Assembly: GCA_002699585.1 (NCBI GenBank)
Contig: PABP01000009.1
Span: 355,750 to 419,749 of the forward strand
Direction: 5' to 3'
Source: Anaerolineaceae bacterium
GTDB taxonomy: Bacteria; Chloroflexota; Anaerolineae; Aggregatilineales; Phototrophicaceae
DNA: 64,000 nt
Part shown: piece after piece, positions 35,642-44,359 of the stretch
How positions within the stretch are numbered: the first letter of the stretch is position 1
Layout of the letters: each line of letters opens with the position of its first letter
The notes under the pieces: model-generated
Told to the model about the DNA's origin: nothing
The model's input: only the letters and a program-made list of their open reading frames with translations
Database searches by the model: none
Position numbers and translations under genes: made by a program

Positions 35642-36541
35642 ATGCTAAAAATTGGTGACATCACCATCCATCTGATGAACGACGCAACCGCCTATGTCGA
35701 TCCGGGTGGTTTCTTCGGCTTGGTGCCGCGCGTGCTATACAATCGCTATATCCAGCCCGATGAGCACAACCTCATTCCGGCCTGTCATCTCAGTTTGCTG
35801 GTACAAAGTGCCGACCAGAATATTCTTGTGGATGTCGGTTTCGGTACCAAACACATGAAGCGCGCCGCGCGTATCATGAATACCCAGGTTGAACAGATGA
35901 ACGGCGTCATGCGCGGCCTGGATGCGCTGGGCATCCAACCATCGGACATCGACCTGGTGATTGATACCCACCTACATAACGATCACTGCGGTGGCAATAC
36001 GTACTATGCCGATGGCAATGCGGACCCTGTCGCTGCGTTCCCCAATGCGGAATACGTCGTTCAGCGCCGGGAATACGAAGACGCGCTCCAGCCCAATGAA
36101 CGTACCCGCGCAACATACATCGCCGATAATTTTGAGCCTTTGGTCGCCAGCGGCCAGATGCGTTTGCTCGATGGTGATACCGACCTCGCTCCTGGCGTTC
36201 GCGGTGTGGTGACGTCCGGGCACACCCCCGGCCATATGAGCATCTTGTTCGAGAGCCAGGGCCAGCATGCGGCGTTCGTCTGCGATATGGCCAGCTTTGC
36301 TGTACATATCGAGCGCCTGGGTTGGATGACAGCCTTCGATGTCGAACCGCTCATCACCTTAGAAACTAAGCGCAAATGGCAGCAATGGGCTGTAGAAACA
36401 GGCGCAACGCTCATCTTCCCGCATGATGCCAAGCGGCCTGTTGGCCAATTAAAAGACGAGGAAGGCGGTAAACCATTCCTCGTCCCGATAGATGTGCCTA
36501 TATTCGGCCTGGATGTGGCCGATTTTAACGCGCGCTACTAG
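35642..36541 (+). CDS. Metallo-beta-lactamase fold hydrolase
   Basis: 299 residues of the MBL superfamily. Metal ligands are complete: THLHNDHCGG (HxHxDH), the GHTPGHMS histidine, VCDMASFA with the bridging aspartate, and HDAKRP near the end. The N-terminal part resembles the N-acyl homoserine lactonase/AttM-like subgroup, which usually shows a large loop with FFGLVPRVLYNRY. Hydrolysis of a lactone or another ester is possible, but the substrate is unknown. It starts 5 bases after the deaminase stop. Its stop directly abuts the stop of the convergent gene with no spacer. Confidence 0.87.
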   Translation: MLKIGDITIHLMNDATAYVDPGGFFGLVPRVLYNRYIQPDEHNLIPACHLSLLVQSADQNILVDVGFGTKHMKRAARIMNTQVEQMNGVMRGLDALGIQPSDIDLVIDTHLHNDHCGGNTYYADGNADPVAAFPNAEYVVQRREYEDALQPNERTRATYIADNFEPLVASGQMRLLDGDTDLAPGVRGVVTSGHTPGHMSILFESQGQHAAFVCDMASFAVHIERLGWMTAFDVEPLITLETKRKWQQWAVETGATLIFPHDAKRPVGQLKDEEGGKPFLVPIDVPIFGLDVADFNARY

Positions 36542-37582
36542 CTACTGGCGCTCCTGCCACTCCGCAATTGCCTGCTGAATAAAGGCGCGCACTCTGGGTT
36601 CAGCGACCTCATCAACGGCTTCATAGGCTTGCCCGTTGACGACAATGCGCACGCCGCCGCTCATCGAGGGCATGATGCCAATCTTGGTGCCGTCCATTTC
36701 CGGCGTATAACGCAGCTTGTGTTGCAAATAGGCATCAATGGCATCGGCAATGTTGAGTTCTGGCGGTTCTTCGACTGTAACTTTCGCTTTACGGAAGGCC
36801 CCGCGAGACTCAATATTGACTTGCAAATCGTCTAGCTTGTAGCTGGGTAAATCCCCCGGTAGATGCCCTTCGTGATCAATCGGTGGTGGTGGGGTGAATG
36901 ACTCCATGAACATGGATGGATCGGGTTCGCCAATTTCGTCTTCCATGTAGTCATCTTCGTTATAGTCTTGATGCCGCAGTTCATCAATCAAGTCATCATC
37001 ATATGTTGGCTTTTCAGCAGGCTTGGATGCTGTGGGTTTGGCAGCAGGCTTCGCTGCTGGCCGCGCTGGTGCTTGCCCGGATTGCATAATCACGCCGCTC
37101 AGTTCAGTCATCACCTGCTTGAATGTTTTCTTCATCTCTGGGGAATCAGCCAGTTGATAGTAGCCGACGCCATCCATCTTGACCAATAGCTGGCCAGTGG
37201 CTTCATCGCGCATGACGTCAATTAATGATGTGGCTTTGACTGTCTCGCCTGTGCTCATTGTGACGTGGCCGTTGCTGTGCGCCACAGCGGGATCGACTGC
37301 TATGTCACCTAGCAAACTGCCAATATCCGGCATCTCAACATCGTCGAGTGGATCCAGGTCTACATCTTCGCCAGCCCCAGCTTGCGCCAGAATGTTTAGC
37401 GCGTTTGGTTGGGACACAGCTTCGGTCGTGGTCGTGCTGCGCTTGGCTTCATTGGCTTGTGGGTTCATCCGTTTGCGCACCGCCCGGATCACCAGATAGA
37501 GGCCAATCAGCAGGGCAGGGACGAGAAGATACAGGATGGCAATGGGGAGCACTTGCTGAATGAAGCTGCCAAAGTTAACCAT
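36542..37582 (-). CDS. Single-pass membrane protein with long disordered cytoplasmic part
   Basis: 346 residues, family not recognised. One membrane helix lies at about 10-33 (VLPIAILYLLVPALLIGLYLVI), followed by a basic RAVRKRM stop-transfer. About 45-105 is acidic and disordered. About 110-165 contains a folded-looking segment (VKATSLIDVMRDEATGQLLVKMDGVGYYQL). A PAAKPAAKP low-complexity linker follows at about 170-195, and the conserved-looking end (about 265-346) has IADAIDAYLQHKLRYTPE, KIGIMPSMSGGVRIVVNGQAYEAVDEV. It is probably co-transcribed with mutM upstream (9-base gap). Confidence 0.75.
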   Translation of the reverse strand: MVNFGSFIQQVLPIAILYLLVPALLIGLYLVIRAVRKRMNPQANEAKRSTTTTEAVSQPNALNILAQAGAGEDVDLDPLDDVEMPDIGSLLGDIAVDPAVAHSNGHVTMSTGETVKATSLIDVMRDEATGQLLVKMDGVGYYQLADSPEMKKTFKQVMTELSGVIMQSGQAPARPAAKPAAKPTASKPAEKPTYDDDLIDELRHQDYNEDDYMEDEIGEPDPSMFMESFTPPPPIDHEGHLPGDLPSYKLDDLQVNIESRGAFRKAKVTVEEPPELNIADAIDAYLQHKLRYTPEMDGTKIGIMPSMSGGVRIVVNGQAYEAVDEVAEPRVRAFIQQAIAEWQERQ

Positions 37583-37591
37583 AAAGACTCC

Positions 37592-38413
37592 TTATTCTCG
37601 TGGTTGGCAGGTTGGGCAATAATGTGTCCCGCGCTGCGCCACCCGAATTTTGGACATGGCCGTGCCACACACTTTGCATGGCTGGCCCTCGCGTCCATAG
37701 GCGTAAAAATGATCTTGTGAATTGCCCTTGTTGCCGTCCGCTTTGCGATACCAGTTGATGCTTGCGCCTTCATGCTCAATGCCATCTGACAGGGCCGCGC
37801 GGATTGTTTCGTACAGGCGGCTAATTTCCTCGTCACGCAAACTATCCGACTTGCGCAGCGGGTGGATCTTCGCCCGGAAAAGGGCCTCATCGGCGTAAAT
37901 ATTGCCGATGCCCGCGACGAAAGTCTGGTCCAGCAGCAGAGCTTTGATGACTTTGCTGCGGCCTGCCAATCGCGCTTTCATCACATCCAGCGTGAAGTCA
38001 TCTTCCAACGGCTCCGGTCCCAGCGACCCCGTAATCGCATCAAGGTCTGGTGTCAGGTACACGCGCCCGAACTTGCGACTATCGCTGAAGCGCAGTTCCT
38101 CGCCTGTATCCAGCCCAAACTTGACGTGGACCCAGCGGTCGGCATCATGTTGGGTAGTCACCGGAGTGACATATAAGCGGCCTGTCATTTTAAGGTGGAC
38201 CAGCAAATAGGCATCAGCCAGTTCGATCACGATATATTTCGCGCGCCGCCACACCGCTTGGATCTGTTGGCCGACGACCTGCGCTTCAAAGGCTTCTAGC
38301 GTGGGCGTACTGATGCTGTTGGGCCAGTCTGTCCACATACTGGTGATGGTTTTGCCGACTAAATCCGGTCGAATACCGCGTACAACGGTTTCTACTTCTG
38401 GCAACTCAGGCAT
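37592..38413 (-). CDS. mutM: Formamidopyrimidine-DNA glycosylase
   Basis: 273 residues. A base-excision repair enzyme that removes 8-oxoguanine and nicks the DNA. The N-terminus is MPELPEVET: the catalytic Pro is residue 2 and Glu is residue 3, with K59 (RRAKYIVIEL) as the third catalytic position. LVHLKMTGRL and the KVIKALLLDQTFVAGIGNIYADEALF helix-two-turn-helix are typical. The C-terminal zinc finger is complete: CKVCGTAM, and YCPTCQ with the QRGTHYCP arginine. Length is normal. Confidence 0.97.
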   Translation of the reverse strand: MPELPEVETVVRGIRPDLVGKTITSMWTDWPNSISTPTLEAFEAQVVGQQIQAVWRRAKYIVIELADAYLLVHLKMTGRLYVTPVTTQHDADRWVHVKFGLDTGEELRFSDSRKFGRVYLTPDLDAITGSLGPEPLEDDFTLDVMKARLAGRSKVIKALLLDQTFVAGIGNIYADEALFRAKIHPLRKSDSLRDEEISRLYETIRAALSDGIEHEGASINWYRKADGNKGNSQDHFYAYGREGQPCKVCGTAMSKIRVAQRGTHYCPTCQPRE

Positions 38414-38458
38414 AGTGTAAGTGTAATCCGTTTTATGGGAGATTTACGTATAGATGCG

Positions 38459-38486
38459 TTGACAAATTCTCAACACATTCTATATG
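38459..38486 (+). promoter_or_regulatory. Second candidate promoter in the mutM-MFS gap
   Basis: Perfect TTGACA (38459-38464), a 16-nt spacer and TATATG (38481-38486). It is directed toward the putative small RNA and MFS gene. Confidence 0.4.
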
Positions 38487-38537
38487 TCGCCATAAGACAT
38501 GGCCAGATGATACTCAAGTGTGTGGTCGGTTTTGTAG

Positions 38538-38565
38538 TTGCTAAAGAACAGTAATCTGTTATACT
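38538..38565 (+). promoter_or_regulatory. Promoter of a putative small RNA or leader
   Basis: TTGCTA (38538-38543), a 16-nt spacer and TATACT (38560-38565) with TG at 38557-38558, an extended -10. No protein gene begins within 200 bases. Confidence 0.55.
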
Positions 38566-38571
38566 GACCTT

Positions 38572-38741
38572 ATCTGAAAGCTAATGACCCTCAAAAACTC
38601 CTATGGCAGGCACAACAGATCGCAAATAGTCCCCAAAAACTTGAGGTATCCCTGCGACCTGGAACGTTTGCTTAACGTGCATTTGTTCCGTTAATCGTCA
38701 CATTTGCTTATGCTCGCGCCGGATTTCCTCCGGCGTTTTTT
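38572..38741 (+). ncRNA. Putative structured RNA (sRNA or MFS leader)
   Basis: A transcript from the extended -10 promoter would end at a T-tract terminator about 170 nt later, without a gene between. The terminal helix pairs AAGC (38578-38581), AAT (38583-38585) and GAC (38586-38588) with GCTT (38706-38709), ATT (38702-38704) and GTC (38697-38699). Inside, CCTCAA (38589-38594) pairs with TTGAGG (38641-38646). TCGCA (38620-38624) can pair with TGCGA (38653-38657), and GCAGG (38606-38610) with CCTGC (38651-38655), either giving a pseudoknot. A small ACGTT/AACGT hairpin lies at 38664-38678. I do not recognise a known family. Possible roles are a riboswitch-like attenuator of the MFS gene (36 bases after the terminator) or a separate small RNA. 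Confidence 0.45.
38717..38741 (+). terminator. Rho-independent terminator without an upstream protein gene
   Basis: Stem CGCCGGA (38717-38723) with TCCGGCG (38729-38735), a 5-nt loop and TTTTTT. The genes before it run on the opposite strand, so it must end a non-coding transcript or attenuate the MFS gene. Confidence 0.85.
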
Positions 38742-38776
38742 GCGTTTATAGCCTAGCCTGCTCAGGAGAACACCAC

Positions 38777-39973
38777 ATGCAGTCTAATATCATCAAAGTC
38801 ATCATCATTAACTTTGCACAACGCTTTCATCTGTATATCCATGCCTATGCCTTGCTGTTGCAGGGGCGTGGCCTGGATTTGCTGCAAATCAGCACGATTG
38901 AGTCGGTCGTGATTGGCACCGTTTTCCTGATGGACGTGCCCACAGGCGTCATCGCTGACCGCATAGGTCGCAAATGGTCGATTGCAGCATCTACGTTTTT
39001 GATGATGTGTGCGGAAGCGCTGATGATCTTTGCCCAGGATTATGGCCTGTACTTATTTATCGCGGTGCTGACGGGTACGGGCTTTGCTTTTGCTTCTGGT
39101 GCGGTGGAGTCAATGGTCTATGACAGCTTGCTGCCAGAAGGCCGTGACAAAGCCATGAAACGCGCGATGGGTCTGGTTGGCAGCATGGGCCAGATTGCCT
39201 TCTTCATTGCGCCCATCGTTGGGGCATTTATCATCGGCGATGCGAGCCAGGAGCGCTTTACAGCGGCAATTGCTCTGACGGCTTTTTCGTTGCTGCTGGG
39301 TTTGCTGGTGAGCTTCACACTCAAAGAGCCACCTACGGAGTGGGAAGCAGACAAGCCGAATGCGTTGGGCATCCTGCGCAATGGTATTGCTGAATTACGC
39401 GGCAGTCCTCAGTTGCAGCGCATTGTGATGCTCCTGGTCTTTACCATACCGTTTACGGGTACGCTGATTGGTGTGCTGGCGGCACCCTATCTCACCCAGA
39501 ATGAGGTGTCTCCGTTTATGGTCGGCGTGGCGCTGTCTATCGGTAGTTTGATGGCCGCTTTCACCCAGCGTTATGCTTACAAGGTCGAGCAATGGCTGGG
39601 CCAACGCATTGCGATAACCGTTCTGGTGCTGCTGCCTGCTGTGCTCTATGGCGTACTGGCGATGGTCGCTGGGCCGATTCCGGCATGGATATTGATTGTG
39701 CTGCTGTACGCCACCAACGACATGAAAGCGCCCTTGTTTTCTTCTTATCAGAATGCGCTTATTGCTAACCAGAGCCGCGCGACCGTGTTGTCGCTCATTA
39801 ACATGTTCGTGAATCTGTTTATCGCGATTGTCGCGCCCATATATGCCGCGATTGGGACGCGCTCGCTGCCATTGGCCTTCCTGGCGATGGGTGGTGTCAT
39901 CCTGTTTGCGGGTGTCGTGCTGCGTGTAGATCGCTTGATACTCAATCAAAATGATGTTGAAGCGGTTGTCTAG
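38777..39973 (+). CDS. MFS transporter
   Basis: 398 residues with about twelve membrane helices. The start follows AGGAG at good spacing. The conserved loop between helices 2 and 3 is GVIADRIGRKWSI, the standard MFS GxxxDRxGRR motif. The central loop (about 190-215, FTLKEPPTEWEADKPNALG) is cytoplasmic. The absence of substrate-site motifs prevents naming a cargo. It may be an efflux pump. It is preceded by a terminator at 38717-38741, so its expression may depend on read-through or on a promoter within the remaining 35 bases. Confidence 0.88.
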   Translation: MQSNIIKVIIINFAQRFHLYIHAYALLLQGRGLDLLQISTIESVVIGTVFLMDVPTGVIADRIGRKWSIAASTFLMMCAEALMIFAQDYGLYLFIAVLTGTGFAFASGAVESMVYDSLLPEGRDKAMKRAMGLVGSMGQIAFFIAPIVGAFIIGDASQERFTAAIALTAFSLLLGLLVSFTLKEPPTEWEADKPNALGILRNGIAELRGSPQLQRIVMLLVFTIPFTGTLIGVLAAPYLTQNEVSPFMVGVALSIGSLMAAFTQRYAYKVEQWLGQRIAITVLVLLPAVLYGVLAMVAGPIPAWILIVLLYATNDMKAPLFSSYQNALIANQSRATVLSLINMFVNLFIAIVAPIYAAIGTRSLPLAFLAMGGVILFAGVVLRVDRLILNQNDVEAVV

Positions 39974-39998
39974 CGCCTTCAGCAGAGGGATGGTTTTT

Positions 39999-40064
39999 GG
40001 GCTGGAGTCGCTTGCCTGATCTGTGGCTTTGCCCTGCGCAAGGGACCCCAGCCCGTGCTATACT
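39999..40064 (+). promoter_or_regulatory. Hairpin and extended -10 promoter of dnaE
   Basis: TGCTATACT (40056-40064) is an extended -10 about 68 bases before the dnaE start. Directly before it a large hairpin-forming sequence spans GGGCTGG (39999-40005) with CCAGCCC (40048-40054) and CTTGC (40011-40015) with GCAAG (40038-40042). The hairpin may end the MFS transcript although no T-tract follows. Confidence 0.45.
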
Positions 40065-40131
40065 AAGCGGGTACGACATCCGTTCTAACCAACCATCCTA
40101 AAAACTGCCGTATTCAATCAAGCATGGTCCT

Positions 40132-43100
40132 ATGACAAGCGATTTTGTTCATCTTCACGTTCATACGGAATACTCCTTGCTCGATGGTCAGAGCAAGATC
40201 AAAGACTTGATGGCGCGTGCCAAAGAACTGGATATGCCTGCTGTCGGCCTGACCGATCATGGCGTTATGTTCGGCGCGATTGATTTTTTCAGGAATGCCC
40301 GCAAGACGGGCGTCAAGCCTGTAGTCGGTATGGAAGCCTACTTGGCCCCACGTACCCGCTTCGACAAAGACCCACGTCTGGATAAGCGCCCATATCATAT
40401 GCTGCTGCTGGCCAAAAACATGACTGGCTACGGCAATCTGCTCAAACTGGCCAGCCTCAGCCAGTTGGAAGGCTATTATTATCGTCCGCGCATCGACTGG
40501 GACACAATGGCCCAATATGCTGAGGGCATCATCGCCACCAGTGGCTGCCTCGCTGCGGAAATTCCGCGCCTGGTGGAGGAGGGCAAAGAAGCCGAAGCGC
40601 GTGAGAAAATCGGCCAGTATCAGGATGCCTTTGGCCCGGAAAACTTCTATTTAGAAATTCAGCCGCACGACATTGATTTGCTGCACACCCTCAACCAGTG
40701 GTTGGTCGATTATCGCCAGAGCGGCCACACGGACGTCGGCCTGTTGGCGTCCAACGATATGCACTATGTTCGTGCCGATGACACGGACACCCACGATACG
40801 CTGCTGTGCATCCAGACGAGTTCGCTCAAGAACGAAACCAACCGCATGATGCTGCAACCCCTGGGCAGCTACTACATGAAGAGCGCCCAGGAAATGCGTG
40901 AGGCCTTCAAAGGCGTACCGGACGCCATGATCGCTGAAGGCTTCGCCAATTCGCTCAAAATTGCCGATATGTGCGATGTTGAACTGGACCACGAAGGCTA
41001 CCATTTGCCCGTGTTCCCCGTGCCTGATGGCATGAGCGAAGGCGAATATCTGCGCTATCTGGTCGAGATGGGCATGGATTGGCGTTATGGCGAAAATTGG
41101 CGCAGCGATGACGTCCTGACCGAGCGTGTCGAACGTGAGCTGGGCATCATCGGTGATATGGGCTTCAATACCTACTTCCTGATCGTATGGGACTTGTGCG
41201 AGTTCGCACGTCGTGCTGACATCTGGTGGAACGTGCGCGGTTCCGGTGCGGGTAGTGTGGTGGCCTACAGCATGGGCATCACCAGCATTGACCCTATCCA
41301 GAACAGTCTGCTGTTCGAGCGTTTCCTGAATCCGGGGCGTGTGTCGATGCCGGACATCGATCTCGACTATCCCGATGATCGCCGCGCTGAGATGATCGCT
41401 TATGCTGCCGATAAATACGGCACGGACAAAGTCGCTGCGATTATCACCTTTGGGACGATGGGCGCGAAAGCGGCTGTTCGCGATGTGGGCCGCGCAATGG
41501 ATGTTGACCTGGGCAAGATTAATCTGGCTGCCAGCATGATCCCCACCGAGGCACGTCAGAAGTCGATCCAGGAATATATCGACATCAACCCGGAACTTAA
41601 GCAGCTTTATCAGCGCGATAAAGAAATCCAGCGGGTGATGGATACGGCCAAGAAGCTGCAAGGCATGACGCGCCATGCTTCAACGCATGCGGCGGGCGTC
41701 ATCATTTCGGATCGCCCTTTAGAAGAGTACATTCCGCTGCACCGTATTACCGGCACCGACCCCAGCGGTGGCTCCCTGAAGGCTGTCACCCAGTTCCCGA
41801 TGGAAACATCGGAGTCGATTGGCCTGCTCAAGGTCGATTTCTTGGGCCTATCAACCCTGACTATCTTGCGTAAAGCTTGCGACCTCATCGCCCAGCACCG
41901 GGGCACCAAATACACGATGGAGACCATCCCCTATCGTCATGATGACCCGCGCCTGACCGAAGAACAGGTGCAGATGCTCAATGAAACCTATGAGATGATG
42001 GGCCGGGGTGAGACGGTTGGCGTATTCCAGGTGGAAAGCCCCGGTATGCGCTCCATGCTGCGCGATATGCGACCTCAAAAATTCGAGCATATCGTTGCGG
42101 GTATTTCGCTTTATCGTCCAGGGCCGATGGAATTTATCCCGGCGTTCAATCGCCGTTTGCATGGTGACGAAGAAACGCCTTTCATCCATGAGCGGCTCAA
42201 GCCAATCCTGGCGGAAACGTACGGCATCATCGTCTATCAAGAACAGATCATGCAGATCGCGGGCAATTTGTTCGGTTATGCCCTGGGTGAAGCCGACTTG
42301 ATGCGGCGTGCGGTCTCCAAGAAGAAGCAAGAAAAGCTGATGGAGCACAAATCCATCTTCATGGAGCGTGGCCCGGCCAATGGCATCCCGGAAGAAGCAG
42401 CTGAGAAGATCTTCGACGAGATCGAATTCTTCGCCAATTATGGCTTCAACAAATCACATGCTTCCGACTATGCCGTTATTACCGTGCAGACGGCCTTCCT
42501 CAAATGCCACTATCCAGAAGAATACATGACAGCGCTGCTGTGTGTGCAGTTCGACGACAGTGCCAAAGTCGCTACCTTCCTGGAAGAGTGCCGCCGCCTG
42601 AGCATCCCGATTTTGCCGCCGGACATCAATTACAGTCAGCTCGACTTCGACATCGAAACCATGCCCGATGGGCGGCGCGGCATTCGCTTTGGTATGGCCG
42701 CGATCAAAAACGCGGGTGTGGGCGCTTTGCAGCACATCATCGACTGCCGCGAAGAAGAAGGCCCCTTCAGCTCGTTGGAAGAATTTTGCCATCGTACCGA
42801 TCTGCGTACCGTCGGCAAGCGCGCCCTTGAAAGCCTCATCAAAGTAGGGGCGGTGCCCTTTGGCGAGCGCGATGCCCTTCATGAAAGTCTGGAGCGCATC
42901 GTGGGTTTCAGCACTGAGTACCATAAGGCCCAGGAAGTCGGCCAGATGAGCTTGTTTGGCGGGGATACTGGCGTAGATGAAGAGACGCTGCATATCCCGC
43001 CTGCTAAAGAAGCGGTACGCCCGCGTGATATGCTCGGCTGGGAAAAAGAGCTGCTCGGCCTGTATGTGACAGGTCGCCCGGTGGATCGCCATCGGGATAA

Positions 43101-44223
43101 ATTCGCGGCTATGAGCAACCTCAATGTCATTAACGATCTCAAAGCTGATGCGGACGTCATGAACGAAAAATCCGTGCGGGTCGCTGGCGAGATTGTTTCC
43201 ATACGTAAGATCATCACGCGCAATAATGCCCAGATGGCCATTCTACAGCTTGAAGATTGGCACGAAACAGCCGGGTCAATAGAAGTCGTGCTGTTCCCAC
43301 GTACCTGGGGAAAAGTGGTTGATTATTTTGAGGAACACCAGAATCGTCAACCGGAAGAGAGCGACCTGGTCGTCGTCAACGGCAAATTTGATACATCACG
43401 CGGTGATCCTCAGATCATTGCCGATATGGTCGATGACCAGTTCCAGTATATGTCCGCGGATGACCTGGCCCAATTGGCTGCGCAGGAAGAGCGCGAGCCA
43501 GCATGGCGGCGACAGCCGGATATGCCAGCCGCTGTATCCGATGCCGATGAGTCGCCTTTCATGTTTGATGAAGAAACGGGCGAAATGGCCGAGGATAGCC
43601 CGGAACCGGAGCCAGCCCCGGTTGCTGATGTGGTTCCGGCGTCATATAGTCCCAACAGCCCTTCGATTGAGCCGCAGTTTGGGGCCAGTGAACCCACCGA
43701 TGAGGTGCATAGCACAACAACCAGCACGACCAACGGTGCGTCGGAAAACGGCGCTTTAGAACATGGTGCGGTGGATGATGGCGTTGCGGAAAATGGAACA
43801 GAGTTAAACGGCAGCAATGGCCACATTCAAGTTGGCATCGACGACGAAGATCCCTTTGCCGATGAACCCGCCCCCGTATGGTCGACCGAAGAAATTTTGC
43901 TGGATGGCGTTGGCGATAATCCCTTCGCTGACATCGACCAGCGCGATGCCATCCGTCGCCATATCACGGTGCAGTTCCCGCGCAGCAATGACGCCGAAAA
44001 AGATCGGCGACGTTTGCGGCGTTTGCATAACCTATTGATTAAGTACCCCGGCTCGGATACATTTGACATTCGGCTAACGGGAAAGTCGCGTGATATCACG
44101 ATCAACTACCCGCAGCAAACGACAGGTTTTTGCCAGGAATTGGTGACGGACCTGACGAAAATTGTGGGGGAAGAAAACGTCATCATAATTGAGGACGAAA
44201 CGCATATACAAGATGTGGGATAA
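40132..44223 (+). CDS. dnaE: DNA polymerase III subunit alpha
   Basis: 1363 residues, the replicative polymerase. N-terminal PHP domain with intact metal motifs: HLHVHTEYSLLDG (H7, H9, H11), GLTDHGVMFG, SNDMHYV. This suggests it may be an active proofreading nuclease, as known for DnaE with complete PHP sites. The catalytic triad reads PDIDLDYPDDRR (about 408-419) and LLKVDFLGLS (D near 569). Canonical PDIDIDF is slightly altered. A helix-hairpin-helix and the OB fold (about 1020-1075, VRVAGEIVSIRKIITRNNAQMAILQLED) follow. Then about 165 residues of acidic, Asn/Glu-rich disordered linker (about 1110-1275) lead to an 85-residue C-terminal domain (RRLRRLHNLLIKYPGSDTFDIRL) found in many non-proteobacterial DnaE proteins. 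Confidence 0.97.
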   Translation: MTSDFVHLHVHTEYSLLDGQSKIKDLMARAKELDMPAVGLTDHGVMFGAIDFFRNARKTGVKPVVGMEAYLAPRTRFDKDPRLDKRPYHMLLLAKNMTGYGNLLKLASLSQLEGYYYRPRIDWDTMAQYAEGIIATSGCLAAEIPRLVEEGKEAEAREKIGQYQDAFGPENFYLEIQPHDIDLLHTLNQWLVDYRQSGHTDVGLLASNDMHYVRADDTDTHDTLLCIQTSSLKNETNRMMLQPLGSYYMKSAQEMREAFKGVPDAMIAEGFANSLKIADMCDVELDHEGYHLPVFPVPDGMSEGEYLRYLVEMGMDWRYGENWRSDDVLTERVERELGIIGDMGFNTYFLIVWDLCEFARRADIWWNVRGSGAGSVVAYSMGITSIDPIQNSLLFERFLNPGRVSMPDIDLDYPDDRRAEMIAYAADKYGTDKVAAIITFGTMGAKAAVRDVGRAMDVDLGKINLAASMIPTEARQKSIQEYIDINPELKQLYQRDKEIQRVMDTAKKLQGMTRHASTHAAGVIISDRPLEEYIPLHRITGTDPSGGSLKAVTQFPMETSESIGLLKVDFLGLSTLTILRKACDLIAQHRGTKYTMETIPYRHDDPRLTEEQVQMLNETYEMMGRGETVGVFQVESPGMRSMLRDMRPQKFEHIVAGISLYRPGPMEFIPAFNRRLHGDEETPFIHERLKPILAETYGIIVYQEQIMQIAGNLFGYALGEADLMRRAVSKKKQEKLMEHKSIFMERGPANGIPEEAAEKIFDEIEFFANYGFNKSHASDYAVITVQTAFLKCHYPEEYMTALLCVQFDDSAKVATFLEECRRLSIPILPPDINYSQLDFDIETMPDGRRGIRFGMAAIKNAGVGALQHIIDCREEEGPFSSLEEFCHRTDLRTVGKRALESLIKVGAVPFGERDALHESLERIVGFSTEYHKAQEVGQMSLFGGDTGVDEETLHIPPAKEAVRPRDMLGWEKELLGLYVTGRPVDRHRDKFAAMSNLNVINDLKADADVMNEKSVRVAGEIVSIRKIITRNNAQMAILQLEDWHETAGSIEVVLFPRTWGKVVDYFEEHQNRQPEESDLVVVNGKFDTSRGDPQIIADMVDDQFQYMSADDLAQLAAQEEREPAWRRQPDMPAAVSDADESPFMFDEETGEMAEDSPEPEPAPVADVVPASYSPNSPSIEPQFGASEPTDEVHSTTTSTTNGASENGALEHGAVDDGVAENGTELNGSNGHIQVGIDDEDPFADEPAPVWSTEEILLDGVGDNPFADIDQRDAIRRHITVQFPRSNDAEKDRRRLRRLHNLLIKYPGSDTFDIRLTGKSRDITINYPQQTTGFCQELVTDLTKIVGEENVIIIEDETHIQDVG

Positions 44224-44276
44224 ACAGCTTATTCTTAACATCTTCTTTACCACAAGCCGCTATCATATGCCGATGT

Positions 44277-44304
44277 TTGACGTGCAGTACAACAGCGGTA
44301 CAAT
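44277..44304 (+). promoter_or_regulatory. Promoter of pfkA
   Basis: TTGACG (44277-44282), a 16-nt spacer and TACAAT (44299-44304), each one base from consensus, 56 bases before the start codon. Confidence 0.7.
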
Positions 44305-44359
44305 CGGCGCTTGATTGATCGAAGCTGGCTATGATGAACATGGGAAACGAGGTGCGCAT

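Noticed and set aside
38572..38741. tmRNA, RNase P RNA or SRP RNA as identity of the putative RNA
   Set aside because: The transcript is too short for tmRNA or RNase P, and I see neither the SRP GGAAG/GNRA apical motif nor a CCA-ending tRNA-like end.
40651..41676. A 341-codon open frame on the minus strand inside dnaE
   Set aside because: It lies antisense to the conserved polymerase core. Its translation is rich in His, Ala and Asp as expected of a complementary-strand frame, and it has no binding site or recognisable domain.
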